A stretch of DNA of 64,000 nt from Peribacillus sp044761985 (GCF_044761985.1 NZ_JBIWDK010000002.1:372001-436000); one strand, 5' to 3'; counted from the first letter of the stretch, positions 46,001-54,441 are shown. Notes: generated from the sequence alone by a model not told the origin. Made by a program: numbers and translations.

Positions 46001-46821
46001 TCTTCATCCCCATTAGCCGCTGCGGTCCCGGCAACGTGCATCCCATGCATCGAAGCTCCCTCAGCAAGATCGAGGATTTCTTGATTGTCATCCATATAGT
46101 TATATCCGTAAGGGACCTTTTCCGTATAATACTTTCCAAGTAACTGGTTGGCTTGTATCATTTCACTGACTTCCGTTTTCGTCAGTTCCGCCTTTGAAGC
46201 ATCACTGAGGATCATGTCACGGTGAGATGGGTCAATCCCGGTATCAATGATTCCGACGACCATCCCTTCCCCCGTATAGCCGTACTCCCTCCAAGCTTCC
46301 TGGGCTTGGACCAGTTCCTTGCTATATACCATATCCGGTTTTTCAACAGGTCGTTTATATTCATTCGCAATATGTACTTCAGCCACTTCAGGCAAAGCTG
46401 CCACTTCTTTGACTTCTCCATATTGTAGCTCTGCACTGAACCCATTCAAAACTGTCGTAAAACTTTCAAATTCCTTTAAAGCTATCTTCTTCTCTTTTAC
46501 TTTATTTTTCACTTTTTTCTGGCCTGATAGTTTTTTAGACTTTAATTCTTCCCTTTTGCTTTTAGAAAGGTCTTTAAATCGTTTACCTTCCTTAGAGGCA
46601 TATTCAATGGCCGGGGCTTCCTTCATCTGTACGATAACCCTGACCTTTTCATCGGTTTTGTACTTCTTATCTGTCTCTTCTTTCTTCAACTTCAGGATAC
46701 TTTCCTGATTTTTCTGTCCCGCATTCTTTCCAATCGAAGGATCAGGAAGATTGGCAGCGGAAACCGTTGCTGTAAATACTAATAGAAAGATTGCTAGAAT
46801 GGGCAAAATGCGTTTAATCAA
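43081..46821 (-). CDS. Large secreted subtilisin-like (S8) protease
   Basis: The 1246-aa preproprotein has a signal peptide (1-22), a Lys-rich I9-type propeptide (about 55-155), an S8 catalytic domain (about 185-650) and C-terminal Ig/Fn3-type modules (about 660-1246). Catalytic residues are visible: Asp in GIIDTGIDPSHRD, His in SMHGMHVAGTAA, Ser in MSGTSMAAPHVAGGSA, and oxyanion Asn in SISAGNSAHFGN. A PA domain insert (about 400-520, EKAQNAQNAGATGAIIYNN) lies within the catalytic part, as in Vpr and lactocepin proteases. The start is TTG at 46821 with AGGAGG 9 nt upstream. It probably degrades external protein. It lies next to an oligopeptide importer, fitting joint use of peptides. No cell-wall sorting motif is seen. 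Confidence 0.9.
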   Translation of the reverse strand: MIKRILPILAIFLLVFTATVSAANLPDPSIGKNAGQKNQESILKLKKEETDKKYKTDEKVRVIVQMKEAPAIEYASKEGKRFKDLSKSKREELKSKKLSGQKKVKNKVKEKKIALKEFESFTTVLNGFSAELQYGEVKEVAALPEVAEVHIANEYKRPVEKPDMVYSKELVQAQEAWREYGYTGEGMVVGIIDTGIDPSHRDMILSDASKAELTKTEVSEMIQANQLLGKYYTEKVPYGYNYMDDNQEILDLAEGASMHGMHVAGTAAANGDEENGGIKGVAPEAQLLALKVFGNDPAVKTTWGDIYIKAIDDAIILGADVLNMSLGSTAGFVSEEDPEQQAVSRAVENGIVMSISAGNSAHFGNGFANPWATNPDIGIAGSPGLAYDSLQVASIENNYLDLDAATYQLNGQEGKAPFMSASSVHPNALKEKTHELVDAGLGTPEELAKVDVKGKFALIERGGITFIEKAQNAQNAGATGAIIYNNADGYVSMATEPSITIPQLFMLKSDGAKLQAALSEGEKVTLTFKGDKVKSANPEAGKMSAFTSWGVAPNLDFKPEITAPGGQIYSTLNNDEYGMMSGTSMAAPHVAGGSALVLERVDKDLNARGFDRANLAKNLMMNTSRPVTDQGMVNAAFGWDIPYSPRRQGAGIMQLNSALATPVVVTEAFTNVAKVALKEVGNTFAFTLKVENISDEAVKYDVLGNIQTDYSIQGQLGYAANQLEAQEIQDATIKINNREQEEITIPAKKSVNIEVKVDLSKAKVLGDDLQTPVAIDKVFPNGYFVEGFVTLKDPADNNPELNVPYVGFKGEWDKAPILDGTKYDEESYYGMAGAVSTAGEDFTYLGYEPVGKIFDRKYIAISPNGDGAQDDFIPILSFLRNAKKVEYNIMDAAKKSVRTIRTENQVRKDYYDGGSGTAYTLDPARKWDGKINNKLVADGEYIYEVKAVIDYAGAKWQTFEIPVKVDTVAPTVKISKSGKVVAIEGSDNANGSGLAYYDVQIDGKSIITEPLAADTKEYTLPDVKGEKVQVVAIDFAGNEKTAEADLTQDTEPVEKDKAAPSVYITSPEVLGVTNTKNVTITGYIKEASGIKEFKIDDKNVPVKYNEEKKQYEFSYKKKYNDGVQSFVVKATDIVGNTISFKRMFMVDTKKPSLKVKGAPLMVGAKKPNPKVDVTVEDNFDEIRLYLNGSEVFYHEFKEPYKMRSFKETIEDVELPLEVGNNTFEWKVTDIAGNETKKTTYIYKAKR

Positions 46822-47002
46822 TGAACGATTCCTCCTATAAAATTAGAATTTTCTATATTTTTCCTTATAGGTATAAAAGTATCACACCCTTTATCATGAA
46901 TTTAAGAGATAATAGTCACTATTTTCCTAGAAGACTCTAGTATAATATGTTTATTTTTCAATACCTGTCATCATTAAGAGATTATGGAAAATATCAAAGC
47001 AC

Positions 47003-47034
47003 AAAAAAGGCGGTGATTATGAAAATCACCGCCT
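47003..47034 (-). terminator. Terminator of the app operon
   Basis: On the minus strand GGCGGTGAT and ATCACCGCC form a perfect 9-bp stem followed by TTTTTTG. Confidence 0.85.
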
Positions 47035-47042
47035 CTTCCTCT

Positions 47043-47945
47043 TTAGTTTTTCATTCTTGGATCCAATGCATCACGTAGGCCATCGCCCATCAGGTTGAAG
47101 CCAAGTACGGTCAACATGATGGCGATCCCTGGGAATAGAACGGTCCAAGGCGCCTGAATGATGAACTGTCTCGAATCAGCAAGCATTTTTCCCCATTCAG
47201 GTGAAGGTGGTTGTGCACCCAGCCCAAGGAATCCAAGCGCTGCACACTCAATGATGGCGGTCGCGATCGCTAAAGTCCCTTGAACGATGATGGGCGCAAG
47301 GCTATTCGGCAGGACGTGGTGAATCAAAATCCGACCATCCCCCATACCAATCGCCTTAGCGGCCGTTACATACTCCTCTTCTTTTACAGTCAGAACCCGT
47401 GATCGCAAAAGTCTACCGAACGTAGGCACATTGACGATTGCAATCGCGATGAGTGCATTGCGCAGGGATGGTCCCAATACGGCAACAACCGCTATGGCTA
47501 GCAGGATGCTCGGAAACGCCAGTACAATGTCAAAAAGCCTCGAAATGATCGTATCGATCCACTTGCCATAATACCCGGCTATGATGCCGAGGAAAGATCC
47601 GACCACTACAGAACCAGCCACCGATAAAAAGCCGACCCATAGAGATAAGCGAGAGCCATAGATGATTCGGCTCAAGATATCGCGGCCGAATTCATCCGTG
47701 CCAAACCAATGCTCTGACGAAGGGGACAAATGTTTATCGCTGAGCTTCTGCCCTTCGTAGGAATAGGGTGCAATAAGCGGGGCGAAAATAGCCAGTATAA
47801 TGAAAAATAGGACAATGCCGAGGCCAACCAGGGCAACCTTATTTTTCTTGAAGCTTTTCCAACCTTCCTTCCAGGGAGAAATGGCTTTTTCCTCTACCTC
47901 TTGAGGGGGAATGATCGGCGGTGTATTCGTAACAATTTCAGCCAT
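47043..47945 (-). CDS. appC: Oligopeptide ABC importer permease (OppC/AppC type)
   Basis: The 300-aa membrane protein has about six helices: a cytosolic start followed by the OppC N-terminal helix (about 35-55), then the permease domain with the EAA loop (RSRVLTVKEEEYVTAAKAIGMGDGRILIHHVLPN) that couples to the ATPases. ALGFLGLGAQPPSPEWGKML is a family signature. It is the last gene of a five-gene operon in the order D-F-A-B-C, the B. subtilis app arrangement rather than oppABCDF. The stop is next to a strong terminator. It pairs with appB to form the transmembrane channel. Confidence 0.85.
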   Translation of the reverse strand: MAEIVTNTPPIIPPQEVEEKAISPWKEGWKSFKKNKVALVGLGIVLFFIILAIFAPLIAPYSYEGQKLSDKHLSPSSEHWFGTDEFGRDILSRIIYGSRLSLWVGFLSVAGSVVVGSFLGIIAGYYGKWIDTIISRLFDIVLAFPSILLAIAVVAVLGPSLRNALIAIAIVNVPTFGRLLRSRVLTVKEEEYVTAAKAIGMGDGRILIHHVLPNSLAPIIVQGTLAIATAIIECAALGFLGLGAQPPSPEWGKMLADSRQFIIQAPWTVLFPGIAIMLTVLGFNLMGDGLRDALDPRMKN

Positions 47946-47957
47946 GAGATATCCTCC

Positions 47958-48971
47958 CTATTTATATTTAATCCTAGGATCAATCGCTGCATACAAAAGG
48001 TCCACAATCAAGTTAATCATGACGAACAAAAAGGCGATGACGAGAATTCCCGATTGAATGACCGGATAATCCCGGTAAAGGATAGCTTCATAGATATATG
48101 TTCCAATACCCGGCCATCCAAAGATGGTTTCCGTTAAAATCGCGCCACCCAATAGTAGACCCGTTTGCAGACCGATAACGGTGACCACTGGAATTAAAGC
48201 ATTTTTCAGGGAGTGCTTATAAACCACCCAGAACATTTTCATGCCCTTCGCACGAGCCGTCCGGATGAAATCGGACCTCATGATTTCTAGCATGGATGAG
48301 CGTGTCATTCTCGCAATGATCGCCATCGGGATGGTTGCAAGTGCAATTCCCGGTAAGATAAGATGTTTCACCACTTCAATAAATTGATCGAATCTACCGG
48401 AAACAAGAGTATCTATTAAATAAAAGCCCGTTATCGCTTCCACAGGGTCTCTTATATTGTCCCGTCCAGTTGTTGGAAGCAAGTCCCACTGAATCGCAAC
48501 AAGATACTGTTCCATAAGGCCAAGCCAGAATATCGGCATCGATACGCCAATTAAGGCAACGATCATGGCCGTATAATCAAACCAGGAATTTTGGAACCAT
48601 GCCGAGATGATCCCGGCATTTACGCCGATAATGACCGCTATAATCATCGCAATCAGGGCCAATTCCATCGTGGCCGTTAAGTAAGGCCAAATTTCCTCTG
48701 AAACAGGGGTATTCGTTTTTAGAGAAACCCCCAGATTGCCTGTTAACAGGCCAATTAAGTAATCCCAGAACTGAATGAACCATGGTTGGTCCAAACCAAG
48801 CTCCTTTGTCATGGCAGCGACGGCTTCTTTCGTTGCCTGCTGCCCTAATATTACCTGGGCGGGGTTTCCCGGTATCGCCCGAATCATCATGAATACAATA
48901 AACGCCATTCCGAGAAGCACCGGAATGAGAGAACCCAAACGTCTTATGGTATAGGAAAACAAAACACTCAC
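47958..48971 (-). CDS. appB: Oligopeptide ABC importer permease (OppB/AppB type)
   Basis: The 337-aa membrane protein has about six helices. Family motifs are RAIPGNPAQVILGQQAT, the EAA loop region (MRSDFIRTARAKGMK) and TETIFGWPGIGTYIYEAI. The start is a GTG at 48971 with GGCAGGTGA upstream, 12 bp from the appC ATG on the other side. It forms the channel with appC. A hairpin at 49038-49067 precedes it, probably separating its expression level from that of appA. Confidence 0.85.
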   Translation of the reverse strand: MSVLFSYTIRRLGSLIPVLLGMAFIVFMMIRAIPGNPAQVILGQQATKEAVAAMTKELGLDQPWFIQFWDYLIGLLTGNLGVSLKTNTPVSEEIWPYLTATMELALIAMIIAVIIGVNAGIISAWFQNSWFDYTAMIVALIGVSMPIFWLGLMEQYLVAIQWDLLPTTGRDNIRDPVEAITGFYLIDTLVSGRFDQFIEVVKHLILPGIALATIPMAIIARMTRSSMLEIMRSDFIRTARAKGMKMFWVVYKHSLKNALIPVVTVIGLQTGLLLGGAILTETIFGWPGIGTYIYEAILYRDYPVIQSGILVIAFLFVMINLIVDLLYAAIDPRIKYK

Positions 48972-49037
48972 CTGCCTTTTTTACACATGGGCTTTTAATC
49001 GCCCTTCATTCTTTAAATCTTTAATTCACATGACAAA

Positions 49038-49067
49038 ACCGGGGAGCATACATTCATACCCCCCGGT
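49038..49067 (-). promoter_or_regulatory. Intercistronic hairpin between appA and appB
   Basis: On the minus strand ACCGGGGGGTAT and ATGCTCCCCGGT (one mismatch) form a strong stem followed by TTTTG. Such stem-loops after the binding-protein gene commonly partly terminate or stabilise the 5' mRNA so that the binding protein is made in excess. Confidence 0.65.
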
Positions 49068-49075
49068 CCGTACAA

Positions 49076-50695
49076 TTAATTTTCGATTGACACGTTAATT
49101 AGAGACTGAGAACCTGTAGGATGCGGAACGAATCCTTTGATTGTCTTAGTACCAGCTAATTGTGGCAACGAATGTACAAGTGGTACCCAAGGTGCTTCTT
49201 CATGTATGATTTCCTGTGCTTTTCCGTATAGCTCATTACGTTTTGCTTCATCTGCAGTAGATTGAGCTTCAATCAATAATTTATGCACTTCTTCGTTTGC
49301 ATAGCGAGAGTAGTTGTTCGAGCCGATTGTATCTTTATCCAATAATGTATAAAGGAAGTTATCGGCATCTCCATTATCACCAGTCCAGCCAAGCATGAAT
49401 GAAGGAGCTTCACCGGCTTGTACTTTTTCCAAGTATGCAGCCCACTCATACGTCATGATATTGGCTTCAATATTGACTTGTTTCAGACTTGCTTGAATGG
49501 CTTCAGCGACTTTTTGTCCATCAGGCATATATGGACGTGGTACCGGCATGGCCCATAGATCCATTTTGAATCCATCTTCAAGACCAGCCTTTTTCAAAAG
49601 TTCTTTTGCCTTTTCTACGTTGTATTCATAGTCTTCAATTTCATCATTGTATCCAGAAACGGATGGTGGCATCGGGTTCTTCGCAGGCTCAGCCGTTCCT
49701 TCAAAGAAGTTATCGATGATTTCCTGTTTGTTGATCAAATGGGAAATGGCTTGACGCACTTCCTTTTTATCGAATGGCGCTTTTTCAACGTTAAATCCAA
49801 AGTAGCCAACGTTCATGGATGGACGTTCAAAGATTTGAAGGTTTTTGTCCCCTGTCACTTTGCTGATATCACTTGGGTTCAATCCGTCCATTAGGTCGAC
49901 TTCACCTTTGATTGCTGCATTCAAACGAGCCGAGTTATCTTTGATGACTTTAAACGTGATGCCATCAAGTTTTGGCAATCCTTCTTGCCAATAGTCTTCA
50001 TTTTTCACGACTTCAATCGTGTCGCCTGGTTTCCATGATTTGAACTTGAAAGGACCCGTTCCAGACGGATTCTTGCCGAAATTGTCTCCATCTTTCTCAA
50101 CTGCCGTTGGACTTGCAATGGCAAATGGTGACATCGCAACGTTTTTCAAGAATGGTGCTTGTGGGCGTACTAGTGTGAATTCCACTGTGCTATCATCAAG
50201 AGCTTTTACTTCTTTAATCACGTGGCCTTCGTCACCTTCAAAGCCACCGAACATGGAAGCATAGTAAGCAAATTTCGCTTCATCCTTACTTGTTGCCCAG
50301 CGCTGAAAGTTCTTAACGACCGCTTCCGCGTTGAAATCCGTGCCATCGTGGAACTTAATGCCCGTTTTCAGCTTGAACGTGTAAGTTTTCGCATCTTCGG
50401 AAACTTCCCATGACTCTGCAAGGCCCGGTTCGATTTCCGTATTGTCTTCTCCATATTTCACAAGTGTTTCATAGATTTGCTGTGTGACGATATAAGACTC
50501 GCCATCCGTTACGATAGCAGGATCAAGTGAAACCGCATCTCCGCCTTTACCGTATATTAAAACCCCGCCGCCCTTTGCCTCGCTTGAGCCGCCTTTTTCA
50601 TCATCCTTATCTTTCGATGTCGATGATGAACAGCCAGCAAGCGCAAGTGAAATGGCTAAAATACTGGTTAACAATAAAGCTAATGTCTTCTTCAT
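49076..50695 (-). CDS. appA: Oligopeptide-binding lipoprotein (family 5 SBP, AppA type)
   Basis: The 539-aa lipoprotein has a lipobox LALAGCSSS followed by a Ser/Lys/Asp-rich tether. The mature protein is a family-5 solute-binding protein (TYTFKLKTGIKFHDGTDFNA is the signature region; FDKKEVRQAISHLINKQEII is also typical). It captures extracellular oligopeptides and hands them to appBC. It is the third gene of the operon, 42 bp after appF, and is followed by a strong intercistronic hairpin. Specificity is not readable; a role in taking up signalling peptides is possible, as for other Opp/App systems. Confidence 0.85.
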   Translation of the reverse strand: MKKTLALLLTSILAISLALAGCSSSTSKDKDDEKGGSSEAKGGGVLIYGKGGDAVSLDPAIVTDGESYIVTQQIYETLVKYGEDNTEIEPGLAESWEVSEDAKTYTFKLKTGIKFHDGTDFNAEAVVKNFQRWATSKDEAKFAYYASMFGGFEGDEGHVIKEVKALDDSTVEFTLVRPQAPFLKNVAMSPFAIASPTAVEKDGDNFGKNPSGTGPFKFKSWKPGDTIEVVKNEDYWQEGLPKLDGITFKVIKDNSARLNAAIKGEVDLMDGLNPSDISKVTGDKNLQIFERPSMNVGYFGFNVEKAPFDKKEVRQAISHLINKQEIIDNFFEGTAEPAKNPMPPSVSGYNDEIEDYEYNVEKAKELLKKAGLEDGFKMDLWAMPVPRPYMPDGQKVAEAIQASLKQVNIEANIMTYEWAAYLEKVQAGEAPSFMLGWTGDNGDADNFLYTLLDKDTIGSNNYSRYANEEVHKLLIEAQSTADEAKRNELYGKAQEIIHEEAPWVPLVHSLPQLAGTKTIKGFVPHPTGSQSLINVSIEN

Positions 50696-50737
50696 ATTCT
50701 TCCCCCTTATTTTCTGTAAATTTATGTATACGTCCTA

Positions 50738-51706
50738 TCAATTATATAAATGACAAGAGACGTAGTGACCTGGTTTGTGTTCCTGTAAAATTGGTTTTAC
50801 AGTCTTGCATTCTGGCATCGCTTTCGGGCACCTTGTATGGAATGTGCATCCGCTAGGCGGGTTGGATGGACTCGGGACATCGCCCTGCAATATGACCCTA
50901 TCGCCCTTATACTCTACATCCGGAATCGGAACCGCCGATAGTAAGGCTTGTGTATACGGATGTAGCGGATCTTCATAAAGCCCTTCACTTTCCGTCAATT
51001 CAACAATATGTCCTAGATACATCACGCCTACCCGATCCGAGATATGCCTAACGACTCCGAGATCATGGGCAATGAAAAGATAAGTGAGGTCAAAATCCCT
51101 CTGCAAATCTTGTAGGAGATTTAACACCTGTGCTTGAATGGAAACATCCAAAGCCGAAACAGGCTCATCCGCGATAATCAGCTTTGGATTGACGGCTAGA
51201 GCCCTGGCGATGCCAATACGTTGCCTCTGACCACCACTGAACTGATGTGGGTATCGTTTGGCATGGTAACTGCTTAACCCAACAACCTTAAGTAGCTCCT
51301 GCACACGCTTTTTCCGTTCTTTCTTATCTTTGACACCATGGACGATGAGTGGTTCTTCCAATATCTTTTCAACCGTGTGCCTAGGATTGAGCGAGGCGAA
51401 TGGATCTTGAAAGACCATTTGCATTTCGCGGCGCATCTTCCTCATTTCACGGGTGGATAGTGTCGTCAGGTCCTTACCCTCAAAGTAGACATTACCTTCA
51501 CTTGGCTCGAGTAATCGAAGCAAAAGTCTGCCCGTCGTCGATTTACCGCATCCGCTTTCACCGACAAGGCCAAGCGTCTCCCCTTTGTTTATGGAGAATG
51601 ACAAGCCATCGACGGCTTTCACCTCGCCGATCGTTTTACCGAGCACTCCCCCTTTGATTGGGAAATGCTTCTTCAGATTTTCTACCTTAACTAATGGTTG
51701 AGTCAT
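50738..51706 (-). CDS. appF: Oligopeptide ABC importer ATPase (OppF/AppF type)
   Basis: The product is 322 aa from the ATG at 51706, which has AAAGGAG 9 nt upstream; the open frame extends further into appD. Walker A GESGCGKSTTGR, signature SGGQRQRIGIARAL, Walker B LIIADEPVSALD, switch His in LFIAHDLGVV, and the oligopeptide-transporter C-terminal domain with a Cys cluster (PSGCTFHTRCPKAMPECK). It is the second gene of the operon and overlaps appD by 20 bp. It hydrolyses ATP with appD to drive import. Confidence 0.85.
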   Translation of the reverse strand: MTQPLVKVENLKKHFPIKGGVLGKTIGEVKAVDGLSFSINKGETLGLVGESGCGKSTTGRLLLRLLEPSEGNVYFEGKDLTTLSTREMRKMRREMQMVFQDPFASLNPRHTVEKILEEPLIVHGVKDKKERKKRVQELLKVVGLSSYHAKRYPHQFSGGQRQRIGIARALAVNPKLIIADEPVSALDVSIQAQVLNLLQDLQRDFDLTYLFIAHDLGVVRHISDRVGVMYLGHIVELTESEGLYEDPLHPYTQALLSAVPIPDVEYKGDRVILQGDVPSPSNPPSGCTFHTRCPKAMPECKTVKPILQEHKPGHYVSCHLYN

Positions 51707-52691
51707 GCAATGGTGCTCCTTTCGCATCTTCATACAGCCAACAACGCACTTGTTGCCCTTCATCAAAAGCCAGAAGAGACGGGGTTTCATTCAGGCATTG
51801 CTCCATCGCATGAGAACAGCGAGGGGCAAACTGGCAGCCAAGTTTGCTCGTTCCCGGTTTTGGCACATTTCCAGGGATTGAATAAAGCCGTTCCTTCTTT
51901 ACGCGCATATCAGGAATCGATTGCAGGAGGCCAATCGTATACGGATGCTTCGGGTTTTGAAAAACCGTTTGCACTTTTCCTTCCTCGACCACCCTACCGG
52001 CATACATGACTATGACACGCTCACACATTTGTGCCACTACACCAAGGTCATGGGTGATCATCATGATTGCTGTATCTGTCTCCTTGTTCAGGTTCTTCAT
52101 CAATTCTAAAATCTGGGCTTGAATCGTGACATCCAAGGCCGTGGTCGGCTCGTCCGCTATAAGTAGCTTTGGCTCACAAATCATGGCCATGGCAATCATG
52201 ACACGCTGTCTCATCCCGCCCGAAAGCTGATGAGGGTATTCATCTATCAGTTCTTCGGCTCGTCCAAGCCCAACCAACTTCAACATTTCGACCGCTCTTT
52301 GGCGGGCCTGTTTTTTATTCCATTTTCTATGTATCCGAAGTGTCTCCACCAATTGTTCTCCAATTGTAAAGACAGGATTCAAGCTTGTCATTGGTTCCTG
52401 GAAGATCATAGCGATTTCATTTCCCCGAATCTTTCGCATTTTAGCTTCAGATGCGTTGGCAATGTTACTTCCCTTAAACAATATTTCCCCTTCTACCTTA
52501 CCGGTAGGCGAAGGCACAAGCCCCATGATCGACAAAGAGGTTACACTCTTCCCACAGCCCGATTCCCCGACAATTCCTAACACCTCACCAGGATTGATAT
52601 GAAAATCGATGGAATTCACGACAGGAATCTCTCCATCGTCAGTACGAAAGCTCGTTCGTAACCCGTTGACTTCAATAATTGGAACACTCAT
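51687..52691 (-). CDS. appD: Oligopeptide ABC importer ATPase (OppD/AppD type)
   Basis: The product is 334 aa from the second ATG (52691); the ORF opens at 52706 but lacks a ribosome site there. Motifs are Walker A GESGCGKSVTSLS, SGGMRQRVMIAMAM, Walker B LLIADEPTTALD, switch HDLGVV, and the C-terminal Cys cluster (LGCQFAPRCSHAMEQC). It is the first gene of the app-type operon. I saw no convincing promoter in the AT-rich 150 bp upstream; CodY control is common for these operons but no site was verified. Confidence 0.85.
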   Translation of the reverse strand: MSVPIIEVNGLRTSFRTDDGEIPVVNSIDFHINPGEVLGIVGESGCGKSVTSLSIMGLVPSPTGKVEGEILFKGSNIANASEAKMRKIRGNEIAMIFQEPMTSLNPVFTIGEQLVETLRIHRKWNKKQARQRAVEMLKLVGLGRAEELIDEYPHQLSGGMRQRVMIAMAMICEPKLLIADEPTTALDVTIQAQILELMKNLNKETDTAIMMITHDLGVVAQMCERVIVMYAGRVVEEGKVQTVFQNPKHPYTIGLLQSIPDMRVKKERLYSIPGNVPKPGTSKLGCQFAPRCSHAMEQCLNETPSLLAFDEGQQVRCWLYEDAKGAPLHDSTIS

Positions 52692-52842
52692 TACATCACT
52701 TCCCATATATCTCTAGTTTACAATTTTAATATTATTTGGTTTATTATTACATCAAAATTAAAATTTTACAATATATTTTCTCAAAATTCCAACTTAACAG
52801 AATTATATTTTTAATTAGTACAATAGTATTAGCCCACAGAAA

Positions 52843-52870
52843 AGAATGACTGTATGTATACAGTCATTCT
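52843..52870 (-). terminator. Perfect 12-bp hairpin, probable terminator of the ssbB unit
   Basis: AGAATGACTGTA-TGTA-TACAGTCATTCT. On the minus strand it is followed by TTTTCTGT, about 120 nt past the stop of the coiled-coil gene. Confidence 0.6.
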
Positions 52871-52886
52871 AAAAAGAGGAGGAATC

Positions 52887-53003
52887 ATGTCTTTCGATTC
52901 CATTTTAGGAGAGGATTCGGAGAAACTTACGGGGGAAAAGCCTGGTCGGCTTTGGGGAAAGAGAAAAATTACAGGACTTGCCCAGTATTATTATGCTTTT
53001 TGA
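52887..53003 (+). CDS. Possible 38-aa protein with strong ribosome site
   Basis: ATG at 52887 with AAGAGGAGG 4 nt upstream opens MSFDSILGEDSEKLTGEKPG, continuing to a stop at 53001-53003. The frame lies between a hairpin and the 3' end of the converging coiled-coil gene (13-bp overlap of ends). It is short, hydrophilic and of unknown family. The excellent ribosome site and codon pattern argue for a real gene; no clear promoter is visible, and it falls inside the untranslated tail of the opposite transcript. Confidence 0.4.
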   Translation: MSFDSILGEDSEKLTGEKPGRLWGKRKITGLAQYYYAF

Positions 53004-53227
53004 AGGGTGCCGCTTTTTATACGTTCACTAATTTGTTCTAAATTTGTAACCCGTTTGTCTAATTTTTCATTATGCTCATATAAATACTTGTTATACGATT
53101 CTAATTGGGCTACCTTTAACCTGAGGTGTTTCAACTCATCTTCATTCTCTTTTGTTTGGACATGGGTCTTGGCCACATGCCCAATTAAGTCGCCAATGAG
53201 TTGTTCTACTCGTTGCTTATCCTGCAT
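52991..53227 (-). CDS. Small coiled-coil protein downstream of ssbB
   Basis: The 78-aa helical protein has a heptad pattern through most of its length (ELKHLRLKVAQLESYNKYLY, EKLDKRVTNLEQISERI), with no signal peptide. It lies 81 nt after ssbB on the same strand, so it is probably co-transcribed. No ribosome site is visible before the ATG at 53227 and no in-frame alternative is better, so its start is uncertain. The family is not recognised. Confidence 0.55.
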   Translation of the reverse strand: MQDKQRVEQLIGDLIGHVAKTHVQTKENEDELKHLRLKVAQLESYNKYLYEHNEKLDKRVTNLEQISERIKSGTLQKA

Positions 53228-53308
53228 CGAACTGAACAGGAGTCGGTTTCACTGTTGCCCGTTGGAAAGCATTCCATTTTTTTCACTCATGCTTCACCTC
53301 CAAGTAAG

Positions 53309-53674
53309 CTATAGACCAATATGTTCGAATTCCTTTGCCTTGCCATCATTCTGCTGCTTAGTCCCTATGAATTGAACCAGCTCGGCAATCACTTCGGTGA
53401 CATATACTTTTTTACCCTCTTGGTTGTCATATCTTCTCGTTTGAATTCTGCCAGTTATCCCGACAATCGAACCTTTTTTACAATATTGTGCTGTATTTTT
53501 GGCTGTTCTTTTCCAAAGGGTACAGTGTACGAAGTCAGCCTCGTAATCCCCTGCATGATTACGAAAATTACGGTTCACAGCTACTGTAATATTGGAGACC
53601 GCCTTGCCATCTGGCGTATACCTTAATTCGGGATCCTTCGTCAATCTTCCGACAAGGGTTACTTGATTGATCAT
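53309..53674 (-). CDS. ssbB: Single-stranded DNA-binding protein, SsbB type
   Basis: The 121-aa protein is an OB-fold SSB (MINQVTLVGRLTKDPELR start, VAVNRNFRN, DFVHCTLWKRTAKN). It is shorter than SsbA and lacks the acidic DDDIPF tip that recruits partner proteins, ending EFEHIGL. Position beside ywpF matches B. subtilis ssbB (ywpH), which is competence-induced. The ribosome site AAAGGAGG is 6 nt before the ATG. I found no convincing pair of ComK boxes upstream by eye. Confidence 0.9.
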   Translation of the reverse strand: MINQVTLVGRLTKDPELRYTPDGKAVSNITVAVNRNFRNHAGDYEADFVHCTLWKRTAKNTAQYCKKGSIVGITGRIQTRRYDNQEGKKVYVTEVIAELVQFIGTKQQNDGKAKEFEHIGL

Positions 53675-53994
53675 CTTTTTCCTCCTTTCCTTTCATGATC
53701 TAATCATAAGATTTTCTTTTAAAAAGGGGAAATCGACAAAATGGACGAATGCCACTCATTTTGGCTTTAAAAAACGTTATATTACACCCATAACTCTTTT
53801 TTGCAGAAAACTTGTTTACTAAAAAGCTTAAACCTATCAATTTGGACTTTTTTTTACTTTTAGCGTATTTTTAGGTTTATCATTTTAAAAAATCAAAATA
53901 TTCTAGTATGATATAATTACCTTTAAAAGGAATTAACAGGGATAAATGGGCATTTGACTGTCTTCTTCATAAAGGCAAGGAATGGAGGTATTTA
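53675..53994 (+). promoter_or_regulatory. Divergent ssbB/ywpF region with extended -10 for ywpF
   Basis: AT-rich, no gene. TGATATAAT at 53909-53917 is an extended -10 element about 80 nt before ywpF. A single AAAA-N5-TATT word near 53770 is the nearest thing to a ComK half-box. Nothing else is recognisable. Confidence 0.4.
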
Positions 53995-54441
53995 ATGAAA
54001 TCTTTCAAATTAATCTATCTACAGATTGTTACAGAGGATTCACGATTAATTGATATACCCTTAGCCGATGGACTCATCATTAATAAAGAAAATGATATCA
54101 GCTCGTGGCTCCTAGAGGCCTTTGTGGCAGAAAAACATTTTCATGAGTTTGCATCCTCACTTCCTGATATTGATGGAAAAGTGACCATTCAGGCTGTTAT
54201 AACGAAAAAAGACAATGAACCCGCTTTATTCGATACCGTCCTGCGCACCATTAAAAAAGTCGATGGTCACTATAGCCTTTTATTTGTCGGCCATATCAAA
54301 AAAAACCACACAAAATATGCAGAACTTCTTCTTGAGGATTTAGTCTATAAAGGCTTGGAGGGCGAGGATTTAATCAGGGAATTCAAGAAAAAAATTAAAT
54401 CCAGACCTAAACTGTCCACCTATAAATCGTCCATAAAATAA
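53995..54441 (+). CDS. ywpF: YwpF-like protein
   Basis: The 148-aa soluble protein starts MKSFKLIYLQIVTEDSRLID and contains LADGLIINKEN and a helical, Lys-rich end. Size and location beside ssbB match B. subtilis YwpF. Its function is unknown; no catalytic motif is visible. GGAGG lies 7 nt before the ATG. It has its own promoter and ends in a bidirectional terminator shared with the lipoprotein gene. Confidence 0.8.
   Translation: MKSFKLIYLQIVTEDSRLIDIPLADGLIINKENDISSWLLEAFVAEKHFHEFASSLPDIDGKVTIQAVITKKDNEPALFDTVLRTIKKVDGHYSLLFVGHIKKNHTKYAELLLEDLVYKGLEGEDLIREFKKKIKSRPKLSTYKSSIK

Noticed and set aside
53675..53994. ComK boxes upstream of ssbB
   Set aside because: Only single degenerate AAAA-N5-TTTT-like words; no pair at the spacing ComK needs.
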